A stretch of DNA of 36,097 nucleotides from a virus: IMG/VR virus record IMGVR_UViG_3300034682_000088, positions 1-36,097 of that record, one strand, 5' to 3'. Positions 7,147 through 15,999 of the stretch are shown piece after piece. A model generated the notes under the pieces. The model did not search any database. It worked only from the letters and a program-made list of their open reading frames with translations, and was not told where the DNA came from. The translations under genes were made by a program, and so were the position numbers. Each line of letters starts with the position of its first letter. Positions within the stretch are counted from its first letter, which is position 1.

Positions 7147-10100
7147 TGGCCAAGAAACCCGCATACCGTGCTGGCCGGGACCAAGCTGCAACCTCTGAAA
7201 ACGTAGAGCTGCTGACAGGGCAGCGTGGTGACCGGCTCGACAAGGCTGTTACCTTCCGGGAGTTGACCGCCTTGGGGTTGTCCACTCTGCGCCCAGGGCC
7301 TGGCGGCATTTACGTCCCCGGTAAGAACCCTGACCTTTTCCCTCCTGGCCAGATGGAGTTTCCTCATGCCCCGGTCAATGTGATCGCCAATGGCGCATTT
7401 CACACGGTCCTTGTTGAGTGGGATCCGCCGCAGTACCGGGGGCATGCTCACGCCGAGATATGGCGAGCTGAGAGCGACAACCAAGCCGATGCCACCTTGG
7501 TAGGCACTTCGTCGGCCAACCTCTTCTCTGACGCGATTGGTAAAGGTGCAAAGTTTTACTACTGGGTGCGCTTCGTCAATGGCAAGGATGACCGTGGGCC
7601 TTTCCAGGGCGTGCAGGGTGTTGCAGCAGAGACAAGCCGGGATGTGCAGGACATTCTCGACGAACTGCAGGGGAAAATAGAGGAGAGCCACCTGGCCCAG
7701 ACGCTGCTGGGGCCAATAGAGCAAGTTCCCCAACTCCAGTTGGACATTGCAATCCTGAAGCCCAAAGTCGATGAGATCGAGGTCATTCGTCCCAAGGTCG
7801 CCGCCATCGAGGACAAGATCCCCAGTATTGAGCAGGAGCTGGCTGGGCTGGATGAGCGCCAGAAGGTAGCTCAAGAGCTGCTGGATGATGCCCAGCAGCA
7901 GTTGGGGATGTCGAGCATTGAGATCGGACTGGTACAGGATCGCCTGAATGCGAAGCTCGATAAGTACAAGGGGGATTTTGACTCGTTCCGCGATGCGGTG
8001 TTTGTCGTCGATCCTGAAAACGGCAGTATCACCATGGATGCCGTCAATGCGGTGCGAGATGAGCTTCACACTTCGATTACTGAAGTGCAGCAAGATCTTG
8101 ATGCCGTTGCTGGCCAGATCAGCAGCAAGGCAGACAATGTCACCGTTGACGGCCAGGGCTCGCGGATTACAGAGGCAGAGCAGCGCATCAACGGCTTGGA
8201 CGCCAGCTTGAGCCAAACCGTCACCCGGGGGGAGTTCACAGGCGAACAGCAGCGGGTCACCCAGATCGGTCAAGAGCTTGATGCGACAAAAGGGGTGCTG
8301 GCCCAGAAGGCGACACAGCAAGAGGTTGACGAGCAGGGCGAGCGGCTGGCCAACGCGGAAAGCAAGCTGACGGTACACACCGATGAGCTGAGTTCACAGG
8401 CGCAGCGCCTTGATGGGCTGGCAGCCCAACTCACCGAAGGGGATGAAACCCTTCAGGCCAACATCACTGAGCTGGCGCGGGTCACCGCAGAAAGTGACCA
8501 GGTGGCCGCGCAACGGGTCAGTGGACTCGAAGTGAGGACAGGGGCGTCCGAGGCCAAGATCCAGGCGCTCGAAGAAATCTTCGCGGATGACGGTGGTATT
8601 ACTGCTGGCCGATTCGACGCCATCACGGCAGAACTCGAGCTGCAGCGAGGGAATGATGACGACAACGCATCTGCTGCGATCGATGGTGCCCTGGCCGTGG
8701 ATGAGCGCGACCGGGAGACCAGGAAGGCATTTGGGACCATCCGTACAGAGCAGAGGGTAATCCTGACGGAGCAGCAGGCGCAGGCTCAGCGCACAGCAGA
8801 CATGGAAGTGAAGTTTGAAGCGAAGGACGCTGCTACCCAAGCCAGGATCTCGTCGGTTGAGAAGGTGACCTCTGATGCAGACTCGGCCCTGTCGCAGCGG
8901 ATTGATAGCGTCACGGCGGAGTTCAAGGCGGCTGATGCTCAAGCGAGTGCCGACATCAAGGCGTTGGAACAATCGAGCGCATCGGCTGATGAGGCGTTGT
9001 CCTTGCGCCAGGACCAATTGGCTGCGACGTTATCAAGTGCGACGGCAGATCTTGCGGCAAACATCACCCAGGAGGAATCAGCCAGGGTCACCGCCGATGA
9101 GGCTATCTCAATGCGGGTGTCTGAGGTCGAGGCGCAGTTCGGCAGCGACCTCGAGGATGCGAAAGCGAGGGTTGCTGCCGAGGAGTCCGCTAGGGCGAAC
9201 CAAGACGAGGCGCTTGCCCAGCAGATCCGCACTGTAGATGCTGCGTTCAAGGCCGCCGATACGGCGCTGTCTGCATCTCTCGCTGAATCGAGCAAAGCCA
9301 TGGCAGATGCCGACCGAGCGCTGGGGGAGCGGATCAGCACCATCGATGTGACGGTCGGAGAGAACTCGGCCAGCATCACCGAGCTGCAGCGGGTCGTGGT
9401 GAGCAATGAGGAGTCGCTGAGCCAGCGCCAGGACAAGCTGGAATCAGAGGTAGATGTTGGCGCCGCCAGCCTGGTTGAAGGGGCTCTGGCCGGGGATGAA
9501 CGCGACCGGGAGAACCGGAAAGCTCGCGGCGTCATTCTCCAGCAGCAGAGCACGCTGGCGAATCAACAGGAGGCGCAAGCCAGGACTGTTGAGCAACTGA
9601 CCGCAGAGTTTGATGCCGAAACGGCAGATCTGAAGGCGCAGATCACCAATGAGCAGTTGGTTAGATCAACGGCAGATGAAGCCCTGGCACAGAAGACATC
9701 TGTGCTTGAAGCGCAAATCGAGGGGGTGGATCAGTCCCTCTCAGCCAGTATTGCCGAGGTGGCCAGGGTCAGCGCTGATGCTGATGCCGTCATGACCGAG
9801 AAGCTGAATCAGCAACAGTCCACAATGCAAACGGCGGATGCTGAGCTTTCTAGTCGCATCAATGAAGAGGCAACCACCCGGGCTGATGCCGTCGAGTCGC
9901 TGGCCAGTCAGATCCAGCAGGTAACGGCAAACTATCAGCAGGGAGATCAGCAACTCCAAGGCCAGATCACGGCAGAGTCAGTCGCTCGTGCCGATGCGAT
10001 GCAAGCCCTCGGAAGCCAGATTGATACGGTGTCTGCTGTTGCAGGTAGCAAGAATAAAACGTTCTTCCAAGCCACTGCCCCAGGGTCAGCGATGGGCACC

Positions 10101-11258
10101 GGTGATCTGTGGTTTGACACAGCCAACAACAACAGGCCGTATCGTTACAGTGGAACTGCGTGGGTTGCCACTGACGACCCGAGGATTGCAGCCAATGCCG
10201 CCGCCGTTCAACTCCAGAGCCAAGCTATTGCCGACTTGCAAAATGGGGCCCAGGCCATGTGGACAGCGAAAGCCAGCGCGGGCCAGATCACTGCCGGGAT
10301 AGGGTTGATTGCAAACTCTGACGGCACGAGTCAGGTGGCTATCTCTGCCTCTCAGGTGTTCGTATTCGACCCGAATAGTTCAACGCCCATGGCGCCGCTG
10401 TTTGCCATCGACAACGGGCAGGCGGTCATTGCCGAGGCCATTATCCGCAAAGCCACCATCCAGATCCTGAACTCTGAGAAGATCACGGCTGATTATGTGA
10501 AGGCCGGTGTGAGTCTGTCAGCGCCCATCATCAATGGCGCCGTTATCGACATGGGCAACAGCTACATGTCTGGTGGGGCAGCCGGCTTTGGGAAGGGGGG
10601 GCCATATGGTGGTTGGTCATGGACGTGGCATACGATCATCTATGCCGATGGCTCGCTCTACACTGACCGTTTATTCGCCTCGAACGGATCATTTACAGGT
10701 ACAGTCAACGCCAATGCAGGCACATTCCAGAATGTCACCATCGAGGAAACCTGCAATGTGAAAGGCACTGTCTATGCCAACAAGATTGTTGGGGATGTGC
10801 TGAGTGCTAAGGTTGTCAGTGCGAACTCAACAGACAGCGCAGGGAGTGGTCATGTAGTGGCATCGGCGTCCGTAAAAGGTTCGAGGACTCATGCCGCAAA
10901 CTTGTATTGCCTTGGGGTAACAGTTGAGGTGTATGCGTCTGGTGGATATCGGCCAGGTGGTAACGATCAGGATGTGCCGGCGACCATATCGGGCCGCCTC
11001 GTTCTGACAAATTCAGCCGGGGGCATCATCGCGACAGCCCCATTCAAGGTGAGATCAGGAAGCAACATTTCAATTGCCGCAGCCAGCCAATCGATAACAA
11101 TCCAGGGTGGGTTTGACGCTGGTACTGGCGCGGCCTCCATATCCTGCGCGGTCATCATAGATTCTCAGTCTGCGTCATACGGCGGTAGTGCAGGTGTTAG
11201 GGTCCCCGCTCAAAGCATTGCATTCTGCTTGCTACCCTCAGGGAGCCAGTTTAATTGA
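7146..11258 (+). CDS. Large tail fiber / central fiber protein, gpJ-C-terminus-like
   Basis: 1370 residues. An N-terminal linker is followed by a fibronectin type III-like domain (about 75-165: PVNVIANGAFHTVLVEWDPP and YYWVRFVNGKDDRGPF), as in the middle of lambda gpJ. Residues about 175-960 form a very long coiled-coil region built of degenerate repeats. One repeat unit (LxxDERDREXRKA) recurs about 265 residues apart. The C-terminal part (about 1050-1190) holds ITADYVKAGVSLSAPIINGAVIDMG and LYTDRLFASNGSFTGTVNA, a beta-rich tip pattern of gpJ/DUF1983 fibers, and is followed by a distinct end domain. It is a virion surface protein, probably host-contacting. It overlaps both neighbours by a base. 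Confidence 0.85.
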   Translation: MAKKPAYRAGRDQAATSENVELLTGQRGDRLDKAVTFRELTALGLSTLRPGPGGIYVPGKNPDLFPPGQMEFPHAPVNVIANGAFHTVLVEWDPPQYRGHAHAEIWRAESDNQADATLVGTSSANLFSDAIGKGAKFYYWVRFVNGKDDRGPFQGVQGVAAETSRDVQDILDELQGKIEESHLAQTLLGPIEQVPQLQLDIAILKPKVDEIEVIRPKVAAIEDKIPSIEQELAGLDERQKVAQELLDDAQQQLGMSSIEIGLVQDRLNAKLDKYKGDFDSFRDAVFVVDPENGSITMDAVNAVRDELHTSITEVQQDLDAVAGQISSKADNVTVDGQGSRITEAEQRINGLDASLSQTVTRGEFTGEQQRVTQIGQELDATKGVLAQKATQQEVDEQGERLANAESKLTVHTDELSSQAQRLDGLAAQLTEGDETLQANITELARVTAESDQVAAQRVSGLEVRTGASEAKIQALEEIFADDGGITAGRFDAITAELELQRGNDDDNASAAIDGALAVDERDRETRKAFGTIRTEQRVILTEQQAQAQRTADMEVKFEAKDAATQARISSVEKVTSDADSALSQRIDSVTAEFKAADAQASADIKALEQSSASADEALSLRQDQLAATLSSATADLAANITQEESARVTADEAISMRVSEVEAQFGSDLEDAKARVAAEESARANQDEALAQQIRTVDAAFKAADTALSASLAESSKAMADADRALGERISTIDVTVGENSASITELQRVVVSNEESLSQRQDKLESEVDVGAASLVEGALAGDERDRENRKARGVILQQQSTLANQQEAQARTVEQLTAEFDAETADLKAQITNEQLVRSTADEALAQKTSVLEAQIEGVDQSLSASIAEVARVSADADAVMTEKLNQQQSTMQTADAELSSRINEEATTRADAVESLASQIQQVTANYQQGDQQLQGQITAESVARADAMQALGSQIDTVSAVAGSKNKTFFQATAPGSAMGTGDLWFDTANNNRPYRYSGTAWVATDDPRIAANAAAVQLQSQAIADLQNGAQAMWTAKASAGQITAGIGLIANSDGTSQVAISASQVFVFDPNSSTPMAPLFAIDNGQAVIAEAIIRKATIQILNSEKITADYVKAGVSLSAPIINGAVIDMGNSYMSGGAAGFGKGGPYGGWSWTWHTIIYADGSLYTDRLFASNGSFTGTVNANAGTFQNVTIEETCNVKGTVYANKIVGDVLSAKVVSANSTDSAGSGHVVASASVKGSRTHAANLYCLGVTVEVYASGGYRPGGNDQDVPATISGRLVLTNSAGGIIATAPFKVRSGSNISIAAASQSITIQGGFDAGTGAASISCAVIIDSQSASYGGSAGVRVPAQSIAFCLLPSGSQFN

Positions 11259-11617
11259 TGAAAGCCGCTCTGGGCCGGATAGGAAAATCGGTAGGAGAGC
11301 CCAGCCTACCAAGCAACATCGCCAGCGCCTGCCGTCAAAAGCAGGCGTTTTTGTTCTTGCGTGGTGATGATGGGTTTGTGCTCAAGCCACAGGCAGAAGA
11401 TGGCGTGATCGGTGTCCTGGTCTGGGTGGGGTGGGGGGATGGTGGGGCGCCGGAGCGACACCTGCCGGAAGTGAAGCGCCTGGCACGCCTGATTGGGGCA
11501 CGCTGGCTGCGCTTCCACTCGGCGCGTAAAGGGTGGCTCAAGGTTGCGCCAAGAATGGGATGGGTCCGTCAGCCGGATGATGCTGATGGGCTCTATGTGT
11601 TTCAGATCAACCTATGA
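11258..11617 (+). CDS. Small phage protein, possibly GNAT-like
   Basis: 119 residues. The ATG shares its A with the fiber stop. The middle holds DGVIGVLVWVGWGDGG, a helix (LPEVKRLARLIGARWLRF), HSARKGWLKVAPRMGW and a terminal strand (GLYVFQI). This order of strand, helix, strand and Arg-Gly-Trp recalls GNAT-fold proteins seen after phage tail genes. The acetyl-CoA loop is not clear, so catalysis should not be assumed. Confidence 0.65.
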   Translation: MKAALGRIGKSVGEPSLPSNIASACRQKQAFLFLRGDDGFVLKPQAEDGVIGVLVWVGWGDGGAPERHLPEVKRLARLIGARWLRFHSARKGWLKVAPRMGWVRQPDDADGLYVFQINL

Positions 11618-11627
11618 GGTGTAGGTG

Positions 11628-12260
11628 ATGGGGAAGGGCGGTTCGAACGAAATCAAGGAGACCGAGGCTCAGAAGGCTGCGGCCGGTGTGGCGATGGAGC
11701 AGTGGGATCTCTACAAGAACGACCTGCAGCAGTATGAGGACCTCTTCATGGAGAAGGTGGATGACCTCAACAGCGAGGGGGAGTTCGACAAACTGGCGGG
11801 CACCGCAGCGCTTGGCACTGCTCAATCCTTTGGTGAGGCGCGCGCCGGGCTGGCTGACTCCATGGCGGCCAGTGGAGTAGATCCAACCAGCGGCAGGTAC
11901 CAGGAGGCGATGGAAGGACTGGCAACGGACCAAGCCCTGAGTCAGACCGATACCACTAACCGCGCACAATCCAGCCAGCAGGACAAGTATGTTGCTGGGC
12001 TCAAGGACGTGGTGAGCATTGGCGCGGGGCAGAAGGCTGAATCGCTGGCTGGTATTGGCGATGTGGCCACAACCAGCCTGCGCAAGGCGACCAGTGATGC
12101 ACAGAGCTCTTACCAAAGTCAGCAGGCGACGGCTGGTTTGGTGGGAACCCTGGCAGGATCCGCCACCTCGTATGGGCTGGCCAGCCTGAAAGCGCCGGCG
12201 GCAACGGAGATCAAGAAAATCAGCCCGACTGCATCCGTGCTGCAGGGCAAGGGTTACTAA
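11628..12260 (+). CDS. Internal virion / ejection protein
   Basis: 210 residues. ATG 11628 has GAGGTG 6 nt upstream and is preferred over the GTG at 11625. The protein is polar, Ala/Gln/Ser-rich and helical (ETEAQKAAAGVAMEQWDLYK; later QSSYQSQQATAGLVGTLAG), with no membrane segment except a short Gly/Ala stretch near residue 180. It is the first of four consecutive genes with this composition between the tail and the immunity switch, as in the internal-protein cluster of podoviruses. The exact role is unknown. Confidence 0.7.
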   Translation: MGKGGSNEIKETEAQKAAAGVAMEQWDLYKNDLQQYEDLFMEKVDDLNSEGEFDKLAGTAALGTAQSFGEARAGLADSMAASGVDPTSGRYQEAMEGLATDQALSQTDTTNRAQSSQQDKYVAGLKDVVSIGAGQKAESLAGIGDVATTSLRKATSDAQSSYQSQQATAGLVGTLAGSATSYGLASLKAPAATEIKKISPTASVLQGKGY

Positions 12261-12269
12261 GGGGGTTCC

Positions 12270-12650
12270 ATGGGTTACGCCGCAGACACTTACGCCAAAA
12301 TCACCCGAGAGCAGTACCAGGACTGGAAGACGCGCTTCTACCCCAAGCAGCAGGAACTGATGGAACTGGCCACCAACGGCCAGTTGCTGCGGGAGCAACT
12401 GGGGCGGGTGGATGAGAACAACGCCAACGCGCTCCGCTCAGCTCAGCAGGCTACGGCCAACCGCAATGCGCGGATGGGGCTGGGCACCAGCAGCAATGCC
12501 AATGATAACAGCCAGGGGCTGCGCATGGCGCTGATGACGGCAGGCACCGAGAACGGCCTGCGTGAACAGGAGCAGACCCGGCAAATGGGGATCCTGACCG
12601 GCGCGGATGCGGGGCTGCGTGAGGCAATCAAAACCGGAGGGGGTGTGTGA
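12270..12650 (+). CDS. Internal virion protein, small
   Basis: 126 residues, start 9 nt after the previous stop with a GGGGG Shine-Dalgarno. It is strongly helical and polar (REQYQDWKTRFYPKQQELME), then Asn/Ala-rich. Its place and composition match the small internal or ejectosome-associated proteins of short-tailed phages. It overlaps the next start by one base (TGATG), which suggests translational coupling. Confidence 0.68.
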   Translation: MGYAADTYAKITREQYQDWKTRFYPKQQELMELATNGQLLREQLGRVDENNANALRSAQQATANRNARMGLGTSSNANDNSQGLRMALMTAGTENGLREQEQTRQMGILTGADAGLREAIKTGGGV

Positions 12651-12907
12651 TGGGGTACGGCATTTTGGATATCGGCGGTCAGACTCGCCAGCAAGGTCTG
12701 GCAGGCCTGCGCGATGCGGCCAACAGAGAGTCGGAGATGGAGGCTGCCAACAAGAGTCTCAAGACCGCTCGCAAGGGGCAAACCCTGAGCACCATCGGCA
12801 CTGGCGCATCGATGGGCGCCATGTTGGGCATGGCGGGTTCACTCGGTGGCCCTCTGGGCGCACTGGCAGGTGCTGGGGTTGGTTTTCTGGCAGACAGCTT
12901 GTTTTAA
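12650..12907 (+). CDS. Gly-rich membrane-active internal protein
   Basis: 85 residues from ATG 12650 (GTG 12647 is possible), with GGAGGGGG upstream. A polar helical N-terminus (about 1-45) is followed by a Gly/Ala/Met-rich hydrophobic segment (GTGASMGAMLGMAGSLGG, then LGALAGAGVGFLADSLF) like that of proteins that insert into membranes. In this cluster it may help form the DNA ejection conduit. That is inferred from composition and position. Confidence 0.65.
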   Translation: MGYGILDIGGQTRQQGLAGLRDAANRESEMEAANKSLKTARKGQTLSTIGTGASMGAMLGMAGSLGGPLGALAGAGVGFLADSLF

Positions 12908-12916
12908 GGAGGCATG

Positions 12917-14536
12917 ATGAGCGTATCGGGATTGGCGGAAGGTTTTCTGGCTGGCTTCAACACCATGGACCGCTACCAGCGGGGCCAGAAAGAGGACGCT
13001 CGGCAAGAGCGCGAGTTGGGGCTGCGCGATGCAATGGTGAAGCAGAACAAGGAGAACTCAGATCGCGACTTCTCTCTTCGGAAGGCCACTTTTGACAACT
13101 CGGTTGAGCAACAGAAAACAGCCAAGGAGCAATGGGGGCAGGAGTTTGACCTCAAAAAGAAAGAGGCGGGTAGCCTGCGGGATTACCGCAATGCCAACTT
13201 GGTGCTCGCTCAGGCTGCGGAGGGGAGGGCCAAACAAGAGAGTGACTGGCTGGTAAGTGAGAGAGTAAACCAAAAGCTTCTTGAGGATAGCCTGCCATTG
13301 ATTGACTCTGCATTCCAAGCGAGATTAAGGGGCGAGGCGGATCCGGCAGGGTATGTTGACCTGATGAAGAACAAGGAGTTCCAGAAGGGCGGAGCCCTCT
13401 ACCGGTTCAATTTTGACCGATACAGTGATAATCAGCACCTTCAGGACGCTCGGCAAATCGTGCCGCAAATTTCTGGCCTGATGAAGGATATCGACTCTGG
13501 GAAATTGAGTTGGGAAAATGAGGATGATCAGCGAGCCATTGTCCAACGCATCAACTCGTCGAAAATAATTGGCCCATTAAATACCATCTTGGAGCAGGAG
13601 GTTAAGCGCGGTATTGGCGAGGTCGATGCGGCATCTGGTAAAAAAATCACAGATAAAGAGCTGACGCATGTCATTCCAACTCAAGATGGGCGCGGTGTCA
13701 TGTATGGACTGAAGGTAACTTATGCTGACGGCAGCACTGCTGATAGCGTAGTGACCGAAGGTCGAAGCACGCAGCCAGGCGATCCGGTTAAAGTCTCAAA
13801 ATGGGGGGATCTGATAAAGACGGTGTACCAGCGTAGCCAGATGTACCATCAGCTTAGTGGGGCAGGGCAAAACCGCGAGACACTAAACCGTGTTGGTCAG
13901 AACCTTGGCTTAGCCCAACAAGCTGACTTGAAAGGTCATAAGCAGGCGAGTGTTGACTTGATCAAGGAGCTCAACAAAAACGTAGCAAAAGTTCTCTCCA
14001 GTGATGCAGTGGGCAGTCTGGAAGAGAGGCAAGCACAAGCCAAACAACTACTCGCAAGTTACGAAGAAAACCAAGCCAAAATAGACAGCATCTATGGCGT
14101 CAGCAATGGTGCAGCGCCGGATGAATCATCTGGTGTCAATCCTGAGCAGTGGAGCCAGGGCAACCCTGAACGCCAGCAGTTTATGAGGGAGGCTGAGCAG
14201 GGGGGGTGGCTTGGCAGCTATCTTGAAAGCCCGGAAAAAATGGACGGTGCCTTTGCGTTATGGCGCCAAGCTGTTGCGAAAGAGGAGGCAGCCAAGCAAG
14301 CGGCGGCATCTGCTGAGAGGATTCGTGAAATTGAAGGGCCGAAAGAACCACAGCGGCCCAGCATTGCGCAAGCCAGACAGCTGGCGAGCGCCAATATGGC
14401 CACAGGTTTAGGAAAACCGCCCCAGCCATACGGCAAACCAGTTGACGTCATGGGTTTAATCAAGGCTCACAACCAAAGTAACGCTGACAAGCAGGCTTCT
14501 GACGGTTACGGATTGTACCAGCATGGTTACAAGTAA
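12917..14536 (+). CDS. Internal virion protein, large helical
   Basis: 539 residues. The AAGGAGG at 12906-12912 is too close to the ATG at 12914, so ATG 12917 is preferred. There is a charged coiled coil in the first 115 residues (RQERELGLRDAMVKQNKEN), a mixed middle domain (about 130-330) and a helical Ala/Gln-rich end. There is no signal peptide. It lies last in the late operon before a bidirectional terminator. It is probably an ejected internal protein. No enzymatic motif is visible. Confidence 0.7.
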   Translation: MSVSGLAEGFLAGFNTMDRYQRGQKEDARQERELGLRDAMVKQNKENSDRDFSLRKATFDNSVEQQKTAKEQWGQEFDLKKKEAGSLRDYRNANLVLAQAAEGRAKQESDWLVSERVNQKLLEDSLPLIDSAFQARLRGEADPAGYVDLMKNKEFQKGGALYRFNFDRYSDNQHLQDARQIVPQISGLMKDIDSGKLSWENEDDQRAIVQRINSSKIIGPLNTILEQEVKRGIGEVDAASGKKITDKELTHVIPTQDGRGVMYGLKVTYADGSTADSVVTEGRSTQPGDPVKVSKWGDLIKTVYQRSQMYHQLSGAGQNRETLNRVGQNLGLAQQADLKGHKQASVDLIKELNKNVAKVLSSDAVGSLEERQAQAKQLLASYEENQAKIDSIYGVSNGAAPDESSGVNPEQWSQGNPERQQFMREAEQGGWLGSYLESPEKMDGAFALWRQAVAKEEAAKQAAASAERIREIEGPKEPQRPSIAQARQLASANMATGLGKPPQPYGKPVDVMGLIKAHNQSNADKQASDGYGLYQHGYK

Positions 14537-14600
14537 TCGGTTTGCTCGGTTGCGGCAGCCTATCAGGCGATGAGTTTGGCTCAAGCAAGGAGGTAAGGCA

Positions 14601-14621
14601 GGCCGGGGCTCCCCGGCCTTT
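14601..14621. terminator. Bidirectional terminator between convergent genes
   Basis: An 8-bp perfect GC palindrome (GGCCGGGG/CCCCGGCC) is followed by TTT on the + strand. It sits between the end of the late operon (+) and the end of the Mnt-like gene (-), three bases from the latter's stop codon. Confidence 0.75.
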
Positions 14622-14623
14622 GG

Positions 14624-14857
14624 TTATTTATCCTGGTTGCCGCTCATTGCGTCATCGAAGAGTTTGTTGATGACCGCCTTAATCTCTTCGTAGCTGGCTT
14701 GTTGAGGGGTGTCCCCACGATTAATCGCGTCTTGGAGTATCTGCACGATTTCCGAGTTCATTGATCGGCCATTCTTCCTCGCGCGCTCCTGAATTTTAAT
14801 TTTTAAATCATCAGGCAACCTGACTCCAAGCGGGGCGATATTGCTTGCTCCTTTCAT
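14624..14857 (-). CDS. Mnt-like ribbon-helix-helix repressor
   Basis: 77 residues. The RHH core is PLGVRLPDDLKIKI, then ARKNGRSMNSEIVQILQDAI, with the NGRSxNSE motif of the Arc/Mnt family. The C-terminal 25 residues (EEIKAVINKLFDDAMS) form a helix like the tetramerising coiled coil of P22 Mnt (82 residues). It is transcribed away from the Arc-like gene across the palindrome array 14882-14952, as mnt is from arc in P22 immI. Its likely job is to keep the antirepressor silent in the lysogen. This is inferred from family and layout. Confidence 0.9.
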   Translation of the reverse strand: MKGASNIAPLGVRLPDDLKIKIQERARKNGRSMNSEIVQILQDAINRGDTPQQASYEEIKAVINKLFDDAMSGNQDK

Positions 14858-14881
14858 GCGTGACCTCTGGCAAAAAAATAT

Positions 14882-14952
14882 CTACATAATGTAGCAATTT
14901 CTCACTTGACTGAATAGCTACATGATGTAGAGTTTGTGTCTACATGGTGTAG
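14882..14952. promoter_or_regulatory. Three palindromic operators of the RHH repressors
   Basis: The 13-bp palindrome CTACATNNTGTAG occurs three times, at 14882-14894 (centre AA), 14918-14930 (GA) and 14940-14952 (GG). The repeats start 36 and 22 bp apart in the 109-bp gap between two divergent RHH genes. A weak rightward promoter may be TTGACT (14906) with TAGAGT (14928), which overlaps the second operator. I cannot tell which repressor binds which site. Confidence 0.88.
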
Positions 14953-14966
14953 GTATTGGAGCGACG

Positions 14967-15122
14967 ATGAAGACGAGCAGCATCCCGCCATTTGGCGTTC
15001 GGATGGAAAAAGAACTGAAAGACTTGCTGGCCAAGCAGGCAAGGAAAAATGGGAGATCTCTTAACTCTGAAGTGGTCCAGATCCTGAAAGAGGCACTTAA
15101 GTATGAAGAGAAAGATGTGTGA
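14967..15122 (+). CDS. Arc-like ribbon-helix-helix repressor
   Basis: 51 residues, against 53 for P22 Arc. The ATG at 14967 has GGAG 5 nt upstream. An open frame reaches back to 14934 but would begin inside the operators. The N-terminal strand PPFGVRM, then ELKDLLAKQARKNGRSLNSEVVQILKEAL give the full RHH fold with NGRSLNSE. It is transcribed with the antirepressor, as Arc is in P22, where Arc shuts off the ant promoter after infection. Its RHH core closely resembles that of the divergent Mnt-like protein, so the two may share operators. Confidence 0.9.
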   Translation: MKTSSIPPFGVRMEKELKDLLAKQARKNGRSLNSEVVQILKEALKYEEKDV

Positions 15123-15135
15123 GGGTGTAAATGGC

Positions 15136-15167
15136 TCGGCCCCGGCGGGTGCAACCGCCAAGGCCGA
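15136..15167 (+). promoter_or_regulatory. Stem-loop between arc-like and ant genes
   Basis: Outer stem TCGGCC/GGCCGA (15136-15141 with 15162-15167), a 2x2 internal loop and an inner stem GGCGG/CCGCC (15144-15148 with 15155-15159) close a 6-nt loop. It lies in the 79-nt gap before the ant start. There is no T run. In P22 this gap carries the antisense RNA sar that controls ant translation, so a similar control site is possible. Confidence 0.6.
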
Positions 15168-15201
15168 AGGATGTAAATCAAACCAAGTTGAGGACCTGTG
15201 T

Positions 15202-15999
15202 ATGAATTTACACGAGAAGTGTAACGCTTCTGATACTGACAGCCAAGTGGCGCTGATCCCGGTTAACCAGAGCCAGGTCGGTGATGATCTGGTGCAGACC
15301 GTCAATGCTCGCGAGCTTCATGCCTTTCTGGAGGTTGGGAAGGTGTTTGCCGCCTGGATCCAAGAGCGCATAGAGCAGTTTGGCTTCGTTGAAAATCAAG
15401 ACTTTATAGTTATTTCCGAAACTGGAAAAAACCCTAAAGGTGGGCGACCTAGCAAGGAATACTTCCTCGCACTGGACATGGCCAAAGAACTGTCCATGGT
15501 TGAGCGCAACGCGAAGGGGAAGCAGGCTCGCCAATACTTTATCCAGTGCGAGCGCGTGGCAAAGTCACCGAACAACAACCCCATGCTGGTCGCTTCCACC
15601 ATGAATAGCGATCAACTGGCCCTGTTGATGGGGGAGGTTAAGCGGCGTGAAGCGGTGCAGCGTGAGCGAGACGAGGCGATCCGCACCAAGGCTTGCATCT
15701 CCAGCAGCCGAGAGGCGTCCGTAATGGCCAAGCTGGGCCATACCAAACGTGAGAACGAAGCGCTCAAAGAGCAATTGGGAGTTGGCACCAAGCACAAGAG
15801 CGTGAAGGGTGCAGGGCTGGAGCAGTTCTATATCGATGAGGGTGGCAACCGACGCCAGACCGCCAACCGGCTCAAGAAGATTGCGCTGGAGATGGGATTG
15901 GCTGGCGACATCATCGACATTGAAGACCCTAACTACGGCACGGTGAAGGCGTATCCGGTCAGTGTGATAGAGCGTTTCAAGCTGGAGGTGGCGGCATGA
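15202..15999 (+). CDS. ant: Antirepressor, AntA-type N-terminal domain
   Basis: 265 residues. ATG 15202 with GAGGA 7 nt upstream is favoured. The open frame begins at 15103, inside the Arc-like gene, and would run through the stem-loop. The AntA/AntB domain is clear at about 30-125: VNARELHAFLEVGKVFAAWI, RIEQFGFVENQDFIVI, GRPSKEYFLALDMAKELSMV and KGKQARQYFIQCER. The C-terminal half has a coiled coil and a KilA-C-like end (GAGLEQFYIDEGGNRRQTAN). Antirepressors bind the primary phage repressor and trigger lytic growth. Placement behind an Arc-like gene mirrors P22. It overlaps the next small gene by ATGA. Confidence 0.9.
   Translation: MNLHEKCNASDTDSQVALIPVNQSQVGDDLVQTVNARELHAFLEVGKVFAAWIQERIEQFGFVENQDFIVISETGKNPKGGRPSKEYFLALDMAKELSMVERNAKGKQARQYFIQCERVAKSPNNNPMLVASTMNSDQLALLMGEVKRREAVQRERDEAIRTKACISSSREASVMAKLGHTKRENEALKEQLGVGTKHKSVKGAGLEQFYIDEGGNRRQTANRLKKIALEMGLAGDIIDIEDPNYGTVKAYPVSVIERFKLEVAA

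Noticed and set aside
6576-8378. A 600-codon open frame on the - strand
   Set aside because: Antisense to well-supported tail genes, with no ribosome site and no recognisable domains.
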